Source of the DNA: Actinomycetes bacterium
Lineage (GTDB): Bacteria; Actinomycetota; Actinomycetes; Actinomycetales; Microbacteriaceae
Direction: 5' to 3'
NCBI GenBank assembly: GCA_023451265.1
Contig: JAEYAG010000150.1
Location: forward strand, 1-15,850
Length of the DNA: 15,850 nt
Each line of letters starts with the position of its first letter. Position 1 is the stretch's first letter. The translations under genes were made by a program, and so were the position numbers. A model generated the notes under the pieces. It saw only the letters and a list, made by a program, of their open reading frames with translations, ran no database searches and was not told the origin of the DNA. Positions 8,772-15,850 of this stretch are shown piece after piece.

Positions 8772-9896
8772 GTGAGCATGGACATCGAGCTCGGCCGCGC
8801 CAAGCGCGCCCGCCGCGCGTATGCGTTCGACGACATCGCGGTCGTGCCCTCGCGGCGCACCCGCAACCCCGAGGACGTCTCCACGGCCTGGTCGATCGAC
8901 GCCTTCGGGTTCGAGATCCCCGTGCTCGGCGCTCCCATGGACTCGGTCATGAGCCCGACGACGGCGATCATGCTCGGTCAGCTCGGCGGCCTCGGCGTGC
9001 TCGACCTCGAGGGTGTGTGGACGCGTTACGACGACCCCGAGCCGCTGCTCGCCGAAATCGCCGGTCTCGCGCCGCACGAGGCGACCCGCCGCATGCAGGA
9101 GCTGTACGCCGAGCCGATCAAGCCCGAGCTCGTGCGCGACCGCCTCGCCGAGATCCGCGACGCCGGTGTCACCGTCGCCGGCGCCCTCACCCCGCAGCGC
9201 ACGCAGGAGCTGTACGAGACCGTCGTCGCCGCCGGCGTCGACCTGTTCGTCATCCGCGGCACCACCGTCTCGGCCGAGCACGTCTCGAGCGACGCGGCAC
9301 CGCTGAACCTCAAGAAGTTCATCTACGACCTCGACGTCCCCGTCATCGTCGGCGGCGCCTCGACCTACACCGCGGCCCTGCATCTCATGCGCACCGGCGC
9401 GGCGGGCGTGCTCGTCGGCTTCGGCGGGGGAGCGGCGTCGACGACCCGCGCGACCCTCGGCATCCACGCCCCCATGGCGACCGCCGTCGCCGACGTCGCC
9501 GGCGCGCGCCGCGACTACCTCGACGAGTCCGGCGGCCGCTACGTGCACGTCATCGCCGACGGCGGCGTCGGCACGTCTGGCGACATCGTCAAGGCCCTCG
9601 CGATGGGGGCGGATGCCGTCATGCTCGGCGTCGCGCTCGCGCGCGCGACCGACGCGCCCGGCCGCGGATTCCACTGGGGACCCGAGGCGCACCACCCCAA
9701 GCTGCCGCGCGGTCGCCGCGTGGAGGTCGGGCAGGTCGCGCCCCTCGAGGAGATCCTGTACGGCCCCGCGCCCGTCGCCGACGGCACCGCCAACCTCATC
9801 GGCGCGCTCCGCAAGTCGATGGCCACGACCGGGTATTCCGACCTCAAGGAGTTCCAGCGCGTCGAGGTCGTCGTCGCGCCGTACTCCGCGCAGTGA
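8772..9896 (+). CDS. guaB3: GuaB3-family IMP dehydrogenase-like protein lacking catalytic cysteine
   Basis: This 374-residue TIM-barrel protein of the IMPDH/GMP reductase superfamily is of the GuaB3 type, which lacks CBS domains. Family signs are AYAFDDIAVVPSRRTRNPED near the start, PVLGAPMDSVMSP (50-62), IADGGVGTSGDIVKALAMGA (261-280) and TGYSDLKEFQRVEV near the end. The segment matching the IMPDH catalytic loop reads GFGGGAASTTR (216-226), with Ser223 where GuaB has its Cys. The whole protein contains no cysteine, and the Arg-Tyr flap pair is not recognisable. Standard IMP dehydrogenase chemistry is therefore doubtful; a regulatory or nucleotide-binding role, or a different reaction, is possible. 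The GTG start at 8772 was chosen over ATG 8778 because of the leaderless promoter. The stop overlaps the next ATG by one base. Confidence 0.92.
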   Translation: MSMDIELGRAKRARRAYAFDDIAVVPSRRTRNPEDVSTAWSIDAFGFEIPVLGAPMDSVMSPTTAIMLGQLGGLGVLDLEGVWTRYDDPEPLLAEIAGLAPHEATRRMQELYAEPIKPELVRDRLAEIRDAGVTVAGALTPQRTQELYETVVAAGVDLFVIRGTTVSAEHVSSDAAPLNLKKFIYDLDVPVIVGGASTYTAALHLMRTGAAGVLVGFGGGAASTTRATLGIHAPMATAVADVAGARRDYLDESGGRYVHVIADGGVGTSGDIVKALAMGADAVMLGVALARATDAPGRGFHWGPEAHHPKLPRGRRVEVGQVAPLEEILYGPAPVADGTANLIGALRKSMATTGYSDLKEFQRVEVVVAPYSAQ

Positions 9897-10786
9897 TGCC
9901 GGTCGAGCGAGAAGCCGGTCGGTTGAGCGAGCACAGCGAGACAGAGCGCCCTGCCGCGAACGCAGGGGCCGTCGAGGTGTTTCCTCCGACGCTGCGCGAA
10001 GTCATGCTGCGGCCGTGGTGGCTCGGGATGCTGGCGTTCGCCCTGCTGGTCGCGGCGGTGTTCGCGTGGCTCGGGCAGTGGCAGCTGGGGCGCGCGATCG
10101 ACACGAACCCGCCGCCGCCCGGCTCGACCGAGCAGGTGCAGCCGATCGCCGACGTCGTGGCCCCCGGCGCCTACCTGCCGGAGCCGCTCGTGGGCCAGCG
10201 GGTCGAGGTGGCCGGCGCCTTCGTCCCGGGCGACTTCCTCGTCGTCTCATCGCGCTACAACGACGGCGTCGCCGGGTACTGGGTGACCGGCCAGCTGCGC
10301 GTGGACACGACCGAGCCCACGTCGCTCGCCGTCGCGATCGGCTGGAGCGATGATCGGCAGGTCGCGGATGACGCGGCATCCGCCCTCAACGACGATCCCG
10401 GCGCCGCGGTCACCCTCACCGGCCGCCTCATCTCCGACGAGGGCCCCGCCGCCCCGCCGCGGGACGCGGCGATCACGGAGATGACGCGGATGTCGCCGGC
10501 GGCCCTCCTCGGCTGGTGGCATGACGTCGACGAGTTGAACGTGTACCGGCCCTACCTCGTCGCCGACGCCGGCGAGAATCTTCCCGATGGGCTCGTCGCG
10601 ATCGACTCGCCCGCGCCGGAGGAGGGCTCGGGGGTCAACTGGCTGAACGTGTTCTACGCGGCGGAGTGGGCGATCTTCGCGGGCTTCGCGTTCTACATGT
10701 GGTACCGCCTGGCGCGGGACGCGTGGGAGAAAGAGGTCGAGGCCCTCGAAGAGGCCACGGCCGGAGCGGCGCCACCCGGCGACTAG
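9896..10786 (+). CDS. SURF1-family cytochrome oxidase assembly protein
   Basis: This 296-residue membrane protein resembles SURF1/Shy1, needed for haem insertion or assembly of aa3-type cytochrome c oxidase in the plasma membrane. It has the SURF1 layout: an N-terminal membrane helix (about 40-60, WWLGMLAFALLVAAVFAWLG) running into GQWQLGRA, an external domain with VEVAGAFVPGDFLVV and AIGWSDD, and a C-terminal helix NWLNVFYAAEWAIFAGFAFY (248-267) followed by a basic and acidic tail. The start is uncertain. ATG 9896 overlaps the guaB3 stop but has no ribosome site and puts a repeat-like sequence (9917-9949) in the coding region. TTG 9923, GTG 9977 (after AGGGG) and ATG 10004 are alternatives that keep the whole domain. 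It is likely co-transcribed with guaB3. Confidence 0.88.
   Translation: MPVEREAGRLSEHSETERPAANAGAVEVFPPTLREVMLRPWWLGMLAFALLVAAVFAWLGQWQLGRAIDTNPPPPGSTEQVQPIADVVAPGAYLPEPLVGQRVEVAGAFVPGDFLVVSSRYNDGVAGYWVTGQLRVDTTEPTSLAVAIGWSDDRQVADDAASALNDDPGAAVTLTGRLISDEGPAAPPRDAAITEMTRMSPAALLGWWHDVDELNVYRPYLVADAGENLPDGLVAIDSPAPEEGSGVNWLNVFYAAEWAIFAGFAFYMWYRLARDAWEKEVEALEEATAGAAPPGD
9917..9949 (+). repeat. REP-like short interspersed repeat at the guaB3/SURF1 junction
   Basis: The stretch contains TTGAGCGAGCACAGCGAGAC, with a partial copy GGTCGAGCGAG just before it (9901-9911). It resembles a GC-rich element of the form GGTCGTTGAGCGAGC...GCGAGAC that I recall as common between genes in Microbacteriaceae; this was not searched. 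It is in frame within the longest version of the SURF1 gene, giving a low-complexity N-terminus, which suggests the real start lies further on. Confidence 0.45.
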
Positions 10787-10789
10787 ACT
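10784..10789 (+). promoter_or_regulatory. Leaderless-type -10 box of the DUF3817 gene
   Basis: TAGACT lies seven bases before ATG 10797, and its first three bases are the TAG stop of the SURF1 gene. A leaderless transcript covering the DUF3817 gene and guaA is expected. No -35 hexamer is evident in the SURF1 coding sequence upstream. Confidence 0.5.
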
Positions 10790-10796
10790 TGAGGGC

Positions 10797-11284
10797 ATGC
10801 CTCAGCCCAAACTCGCCACGTTTCCGGCGATCCGAGGGGCGCTGAAGTTCTACCAGATCGCGTCGGTCATCACCGGCGTCATGCTGCTGTCGCTGTGCGC
10901 CGAGATGATCATCAAGTACGGCTTCCACTACGAGCTGTTCCTCGGCGGATCCGGCGGCTTCCTCTGGTTCGCGCAGGTCGACGCCTTCGGCGAGTCCACG
11001 GGCGACGGGGTGAACCTGTCGCTCGGCATCCTCATCGCGCACGGCTGGTTCTACGTCGTGTACCTGTTCGCGTGCTTCCGCGTCTGGAGCCTCATGCGCT
11101 GGGGCTTCGTCCGGTTCGTCACCCTCGCGCTCGGCGGCATCGTGCCGCTGCTGTCGTTCTTCATGGAGGCGCGCGTCGGCCGCGAGGTGAAGGCGTACCT
11201 CGCAGAGCGCCTGGCCTCCGAGGCCGCCCCGGTTCCTGAGCCCGCCGAAGGACCGTCCCCGTCCCCCGCCACGGAAGGCACCCG

Positions 11285-11288
<4 letters not shown>
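10797..11288 (+). CDS. DUF3817-family small membrane protein
   Basis: This is a 163-residue integral membrane protein of unknown function, of the DUF3817 type found in many actinobacteria and often close to guaA. Three hydrophobic segments are visible: about 18-40 (FYQIASVITGVMLLSLCAEM), about 73-97 (NLSLGILIAHGWFYVVYLFA) and about 102-122 (GFVRFVTLALGGIVPLLSFF), the last followed by EARVGREVKAYLAER. A Gly/Phe-rich loop links the first two. The final 25 residues are Pro, Glu, Ser and Ala-rich and are partly encoded by a repeat-like sequence (11231-11254), so the tail may be a late addition. The ATG at 10797 is fixed by the leaderless promoter. The stop overlaps the guaA start by four bases (GTGA), so the two are translationally coupled. 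No enzymatic motif was seen. Confidence 0.85.
11231..11254 (+). repeat. Repeat-like sequence encoding the C-terminal tail of the DUF3817 protein
   Basis: The core CCTGAGCCCGCCGAAGG resembles the CCTGAGCCTGTCGAAGG element that recurs in many high-GC genomes, usually between genes (recollection, not searched). Here it is read in frame as VPEPAEGP near the protein end. Confidence 0.4.
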
Positions 11289-12868
<1,580 letters not shown>

Positions 12869-12883
12869 TCCCCCCGAGGTGAC

Positions 12884-12913
12884 CGGATGCCGGGGCGCGC
12901 GCCCCGGCATCCG
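12884..12913. terminator. 30-bp perfect palindrome after guaA, likely terminator
   Basis: A perfect inverted repeat begins 15 bases after the guaA stop, with half-site CGGATGCCGGGGCGC followed immediately by its reverse complement. In RNA it forms a very stable GC hairpin with two or so pairs lost at the tip. It ends in GTCGTCTC rather than a T-run, so it is not a textbook intrinsic terminator. Each half contains the GGATGCC heptamer abundant in this window. Confidence 0.5.
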
Positions 12914-12934
12914 TCGTCTCACCCGGCATCCGCC

Positions 12935-13011
12935 GCGCCGAGACACGCTTTTCCTGCACCGAGACACGGGTGCACAGCGCGCGTCTCGGTGCACACGCCG
13001 CGTCTCGCCGG
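12935..13011. repeat. Array of two direct and two inverted copies of a CGAGACRC element
   Basis: Direct copies are GCGCCGAGACACG (12935-12947) and GCACCGAGACACG (12956-12968), spaced 21 bases. Inverted copies GCGTCTCG occur at 12981-12988 and 13000-13007, spaced 19 bases. The inner pair forms an 11-bp perfect stem, TGCACCGAGAC (12955-12965) with its complement at 12983-12993. The structure fills the space between the convergent guaA and Bax inhibitor-1 genes. A perfect 18-bp GC palindrome follows at 13011-13028. No open frame here looks like a gene. Confidence 0.55.
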
Positions 13012-13045
13012 CGCGGGCGCGCCCGCGCGCGGCGGCGGGGGATGC

Positions 13046-13077
13046 GAAAGGCCCGCCCGGCGAAGCCGGACGGGCCT
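13046..13077 (-). terminator. Intrinsic terminator of the Bax inhibitor-1 family gene
   Basis: Arms at 13049-13061 (AGGCCCGCCCGGC) and 13065-13077 pair at 12 of 13 positions around a GAA loop. Read on the minus strand, the hairpin starts 18 bases after the gene's stop at 13096 and is followed by TTTCGC, a short T-run. On the plus strand it is preceded by AAA and has no T-run, so it serves the minus strand best. Confidence 0.65.
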
Positions 13078-13095
13078 GTCAGCGAGTGCCGCGGG

Positions 13096-14001
13096 TCAGT
13101 TGTTGCCGCGGAGGATCGCGATGAGGCGCAGGATCTCGATGTAGAGCCAGACGACGGTCACCATGATGCCGAAGGCGCCGAGCCAGCCGTACTCGCGGGG
13201 AGCGCCGTTGCGCACGCCCTGCTGCACCGAGTCGAAGTCGAGCACGAGCGAGTACGCCGCCATGATCACGACGAGGACGCCGATGATGACGCCCAGCGGG
13301 ATGCCCGCGATGCTGTAGTTCGACAGCATGCCGAAGGGGCCGCCGCTGCCGGCGGGGAACGCGCCGAACATCATCATGACGACGTTGATGAGCGAGAACA
13401 CCAGGTAGCCGACCATCGCGATCATGAAGATCTTCGTGGCCTTCGCCGACGCGCGCACCTTGCCGCTCGCGAAGAGGGCGAGGGTCACACCCACGACCGA
13501 CAGCGTCGCGAGGGTGGCCTGCATGACGATGCCGGGCCAGATGAACTCGAAGAACGCCGAGATGCCGCCGATGAAGAGGCCCTCGAACGCGGCGTAGCCG
13601 AAGATCAGGGCCGGACGCACCTTCTTGCGCGAGGTGAACGTCACGATCATCGCGAGGACGAAGCCGCCCATAGCGCCGATGATCCACGGCATCATCGTCG
13701 GCACGGGGTTGGCGGCGGTGACCGGCGACATGGTCCAGATCCAGCCGACGACCGCCGTGACGAGAAGGATGCCGAAGAGCGCGAGCGTCTTGACGACGGT
13801 GTCCTCGACGGTCATGCGACCGGTCTGCACCGCTCCGGCTGCGGGGGCGGCGAACGCGCCCTCGAGCTGCGCCTGGGCGGCGACGTCGACGGACTGCGCG
13901 GTCGTCGCGGCGAACTGGGTCTGGGCAGCCGGCGGGGTCAGCCCGGGCCGCTGTTCCTGGAACGCGGGGTTGCTGAATGCGGGGTTGCTGCTCGAGGCCA
14001 T
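13096..14001 (-). CDS. Bax inhibitor-1/YccA family membrane protein
   Basis: This is a 301-residue integral membrane protein of the BI-1/YccA type; some relatives act as proton-sensitive calcium channels, and the role here is unknown. The first roughly 65 residues are polar, probably cytoplasmic and disordered, and start with a duplicated SNPAF (MASSSNPAFSNPAFQ). Seven hydrophobic segments follow from about residue 70. The conserved C-terminal part includes DFDSVQQGVRNGAPREYGW, whose Asp residues correspond to the region of the pH-sensing pair in YetJ-like proteins, and ends in a helix WLYIEILRLIAIL. The ATG at 14001 was chosen over an upstream GTG (14100) because it has GGAG ten bases upstream and the upstream codons overlap the promoter. 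A hairpin terminator follows the stop. Confidence 0.9.
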   Translation of the reverse strand: MASSSNPAFSNPAFQEQRPGLTPPAAQTQFAATTAQSVDVAAQAQLEGAFAAPAAGAVQTGRMTVEDTVVKTLALFGILLVTAVVGWIWTMSPVTAANPVPTMMPWIIGAMGGFVLAMIVTFTSRKKVRPALIFGYAAFEGLFIGGISAFFEFIWPGIVMQATLATLSVVGVTLALFASGKVRASAKATKIFMIAMVGYLVFSLINVVMMMFGAFPAGSGGPFGMLSNYSIAGIPLGVIIGVLVVIMAAYSLVLDFDSVQQGVRNGAPREYGWLGAFGIMVTVVWLYIEILRLIAILRGNN

Positions 14002-14052
14002 TGTGGTCTCACTCCAATACGAGGATGGCCGCAGCGGGTACTGCGGGATTCC

Positions 14053-14058
14053 AGCGTA
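14053..14058 (-). promoter_or_regulatory. Candidate -10 box of the Bax inhibitor-1 family gene
   Basis: On the minus strand TACGCT, preceded by GGA, lies about 52 bases before the ATG. Transcription would start near 14045 and give a leader of about 44 bases containing the GGAG ribosome site (14012-14015). Confidence 0.4.
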
Positions 14059-14107
14059 TCCGACGGTGGTTCGCGGCGGCAGGTCCGGCCCTGTGAGCAC
14101 CCTTTGA

Positions 14108-14127
14108 ACCCGGCATCCGTGCCGGGT
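14108..14127. promoter_or_regulatory. Inverted repeat overlapping the expected -35 region of the phosphodiesterase gene
   Basis: ACCCGGCA pairs perfectly with TGCCGGGT around TCCG, and a perfect 10-bp palindrome GGGCCGGCCC (14128-14137) follows directly. The right arm lies where the -35 of the promoter with -10 at 14145-14150 should be. It could be an operator, or a hairpin ending transcription from elsewhere. No T-run follows. Confidence 0.35.
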
Positions 14128-14144
14128 GGGCCGGCCCGCGTCGA

Positions 14145-14150
14145 TAGCCT
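14145..14150 (+). promoter_or_regulatory. Leaderless-type -10 box of the phosphodiesterase gene
   Basis: TAGCCT ends six bases before ATG 14157, the same spacing as at guaB3 and the gene at 15203. There is no Shine-Dalgarno sequence in between. Confidence 0.55.
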
Positions 14151-14156
14151 GGACGC

Positions 14157-15167
14157 ATGCCTCGACGCCGGCCGCTGGTCATCGGACACCGCGGTGCGCC
14201 CGGGTACCGCCCGGAGCACACCCGGTCGTCGTACGACCTGGCGCTCGCCCTCGGCGTCGACGCCGTCGAGCCCGACGTCGTCTTCACCGCCGACGGCGTG
14301 CTCGTCGTGCGCCACGAGAACGAGATCGGCACGACCACCGACGTCGCCGACCGCCCCGAGTTCGCCGGCCGGCGCACGACCAAGACGATCGACGGCGCCG
14401 AGCACACCGGCTGGTTCACCGAGGACTTCACGTGGGACGAGCTCGCGACGCTGCGCTGCCGCGAACGGCTGCCGCAGCTGCGCACCTCCAGCGCGACGTT
14501 CGACGGAGATCAGCCACCGCTGCGCCTGCGCGACGTGCTCGACCTCGTCGGTCAGGCCTCGCTCGACCAGGGGCGCGAGATCGGCGTCGTGCTGGAGATC
14601 AAGCACGCGACGTACTTCTCCGGGCTCGGCTACGACGTCGCGGGCGCCATTGCGGCGGAGCTGAGCGACGCCGGCTGGGCGACGGGCCGCCTGCCGCTCT
14701 ACCTGGAATCGTTCGAGCAGACGGTGCTGGAGACCGTCCGCTCCGAGGGCGTCCGTGGCACCTACATCTACCTGCTCGAGGCCGGCGGAAGCCCGTACGA
14801 CCTCGTCGCGCGTCAGGGGCGCGCCGCGCCGACCTATCGCGCGCAGGCGACGCCGGCGGGGCTTGACCGCCTCGTCGGCCGGGTGGACGGCATCAGCGTC
14901 GACAAGCGCATGATCCTCGCTCCCGACAAGCTCGGCCGGGCGACCGGCCCGGCATCCCTCGTCGCCGACGCGCACGCCCGCGGCTTGCGCGTCTTCACGT
15001 GGACCTGCCGCCCCGAGAACGCGTTTCTGGTCGGGCAGTTCCGGCGCGGCCGGGCGAAGGCCGAGTTCGGCGACTATGCCGCGGAGTGGCGCGTGATCGC
15101 GGATGCCGGGGTCGACGGTGTCTTCGTCGACCATCCCGATCTCGGGGTCGCCTTTTTCCGAGGATGA
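14157..15167 (+). CDS. Cytoplasmic glycerophosphodiester phosphodiesterase
   Basis: This 336-residue enzyme is of the GDPD (GlpQ/UgpQ-like) family, which hydrolyses deacylated phospholipids such as glycerophosphocholine to glycerol-3-phosphate and an alcohol. The PI-PLC-like barrel signature is clear: IGHRGAPGYRPEHT (9-22) with His11, Arg12 and Glu20; VEPDVVFTADGVLVVRHE with metal ligands Glu38 and Asp40 and catalytic His53; VVLEIKH in the middle strand; and DGVFVDHPD at the end. No signal peptide or membrane helix is seen, so it is probably cytoplasmic, unlike periplasmic GlpQ. Length is normal for GlpQ-type enzymes. The ATG is fixed by the leaderless promoter. No glycerophosphodiester transporter gene is adjacent. 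The substrate alcohol cannot be predicted. Confidence 0.92.
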   Translation: MPRRRPLVIGHRGAPGYRPEHTRSSYDLALALGVDAVEPDVVFTADGVLVVRHENEIGTTTDVADRPEFAGRRTTKTIDGAEHTGWFTEDFTWDELATLRCRERLPQLRTSSATFDGDQPPLRLRDVLDLVGQASLDQGREIGVVLEIKHATYFSGLGYDVAGAIAAELSDAGWATGRLPLYLESFEQTVLETVRSEGVRGTYIYLLEAGGSPYDLVARQGRAAPTYRAQATPAGLDRLVGRVDGISVDKRMILAPDKLGRATGPASLVADAHARGLRVFTWTCRPENAFLVGQFRRGRAKAEFGDYAAEWRVIADAGVDGVFVDHPDLGVAFFRG

Positions 15168-15190
15168 CGGGCGCAGCCGCGGCGACCCCC

Positions 15191-15196
15191 TAGGGT
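15191..15196 (+). promoter_or_regulatory. Leaderless-type -10 box of the exporter ATPase gene
   Basis: TAGGGT ends six bases before ATG 15203. The 35-base gap after the phosphodiesterase stop holds no hairpin, so read-through from the upstream gene may add to expression. Confidence 0.5.
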
Positions 15197-15202
15197 GAGG
15201 TC

Positions 15203-15850
15203 ATGACCGACCTCGGGATCGTCGCGTCCGGTGTACGTCGCTCCTTCGGGGCCGTCCAGGCTGTCCGCGAGGTGAACCTCGAAGCGCGCGCCGGCGCCGT
15301 CACGGGCCTCGTCGGGCCGAACGGATCGGGCAAGACGACGCTGCTGCTCATGCTGGCCTCGCTGCTCGCGCCCGACGCGGGGACGATCCGCATCGGCGGC
15401 ATCGACCCCGTCGCCCAGCCCGATGCGGCGCGCGCGATCCTCGGCTGGATGCCGGACGCGCTCGGCGCGTGGCCGTCGCTGACCGCACGGGAGACCCTCG
15501 TGATGACGTCGCGGCTGTACGGGCTCGACACGGCAGCGGCCGCGGGCGGCGCGGCGCGCCTGCTCGACGAGGTCGGGCTCACCCACCTGGCCGATGCGCC
15601 CGCCCGCGTGCTGTCCCGCGGGCAGAAGCAGCGCCTCGGCCTTGCCCGCGCCCTCGTGCACGACCCGCGCGTGCTGCTGCTGGACGAGCCCGCGTCGGGC
15701 CTGGACCCGCAGGCGCGCATCGACCTGCGCGTCCTGCTGCGGCGGCTCGCCGCCGAGGGGCGCACGATCCTCATCTCGAGCCACATCCTGTCCGAGCTCG
15801 AAGAGGTCGTCGACGATGCCGTGTTCCTCGTCGAGGGCGCGACCGTCAGC
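15203..15850 (+). CDS. ABC-2 type exporter ATPase, 3' end cut by the window
   Basis: The first 216 residues of an ABC ATPase are present and the frame is open at the right edge. Visible motifs are Walker A GPNGSGKT (38-45), a Q-loop region reading GWMPDALGAWPSLTARE (81-97) with Asp in place of Gln, signature LSRGQKQR (137-144), Walker B LLLDEP (158-163, Glu162 catalytic) and H-loop ISSH (His194). The SRGQ signature and the MPD Q-loop are typical of ATPases paired with ABC-2 type exporter permeases (CcmA/NatA-like) rather than of importers. The permease is expected just beyond the right edge. The start, MTDLGIVASGVRRSFG, follows a leaderless -10 box. Substrate is unknown; lipid, antibiotic and ion export are all possible. 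Confidence 0.88.
   Translation, partial: MTDLGIVASGVRRSFGAVQAVREVNLEARAGAVTGLVGPNGSGKTTLLLMLASLLAPDAGTIRIGGIDPVAQPDAARAILGWMPDALGAWPSLTARETLVMTSRLYGLDTAAAAGGAARLLDEVGLTHLADAPARVLSRGQKQRLGLARALVHDPRVLLLDEPASGLDPQARIDLRVLLRRLAAEGRTILISSHILSELEEVVDDAVFLVEGATVS

Noticed and set aside
8679..9695. Upstream extension of the flavoprotein frame to 707 residues
   Set aside because: The FAD-binding motif must be near the N-terminus, and ATG 8678 with AGGA upstream gives the family length. The extension is antisense to guaB3.
12935..13011. CRISPR array
   Set aside because: The repeats are 13 bases or shorter, only two copies run in each orientation, spacing is 19-21 bases and no cas gene is nearby.
12970..14664. 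A 564-codon plus-strand frame across the Bax inhibitor-1 gene and the start of the phosphodiesterase gene
   Set aside because: It is antisense to one strong gene and out of frame with the other, and the product is Asp, Glu, His and Arg-rich low complexity.

Overview
The window is chromosomal DNA from a high-GC actinobacterium, most probably a Microbacteriaceae member close to Microbacterium. Supporting signs are the strong G/C bias at third codon positions, frequent GTG and TTG starts, -10 boxes of the TANNNT type placed 6-7 bases before start codons (leaderless mRNAs), the very frequent heptamer GGATGCC/GGCATCC, and short intergenic repeats of types I associate with Microbacteriaceae. The lineage is inferred from these features and was not tested by database comparison.

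Region 1 (1-4296, minus strand) is a compact four-gene operon, livH-livM-livG-livF, for a branched-chain amino acid/amide type (HAAT) ABC importer: two permeases and two ATPases, with genes overlapping or separated by 7 bases. No substrate-binding protein is in view; it may lie beyond the left edge. LivH carries an unusual N-terminal signal peptide plus an Ig-like beta domain before the permease. The operon is divergent from guaB across a roughly 200-base spacer holding both promoters and a perfect 14-bp palindrome.

Region 2 (4297-7551, plus strand) holds guaB, a full-length IMP dehydrogenase with two CBS domains, then an ABC-F family dual-ATPase protein with its own likely promoter. Region 3 (7572-8678, minus strand) is a sarcosine oxidase-like flavoprotein, convergent with the ABC-F gene and divergent from guaB3.

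Region 4 (8772-12868, plus strand) contains guaB3 (IMP dehydrogenase-like and completely free of cysteine), a SURF1-family cytochrome oxidase assembly protein, a DUF3817 membrane protein, and guaA (GMP synthase). With guaB these make IMP-to-GMP synthesis the theme of the middle of the window, interleaved with respiratory or membrane genes. Region 5 (12869-13095) is a convergent intergenic spacer full of inverted repeats and terminator-like hairpins.

Region 6 (13096-15850) has a Bax inhibitor-1/YccA family membrane protein (minus strand), a divergent cytoplasmic glycerophosphodiester phosphodiesterase, and the first 216 codons of an ABC-2 type exporter ATPase cut by the right edge.

The genes are mostly ordinary core or near-core genes. 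I see no phage, IS, CRISPR, toxin-antitoxin or defence system and no RNA gene. The points most worth a second look are the LivH fusion domain, the cysteine-free GuaB3, the series of leaderless promoters, and small repeats embedded in the ends of two coding regions.
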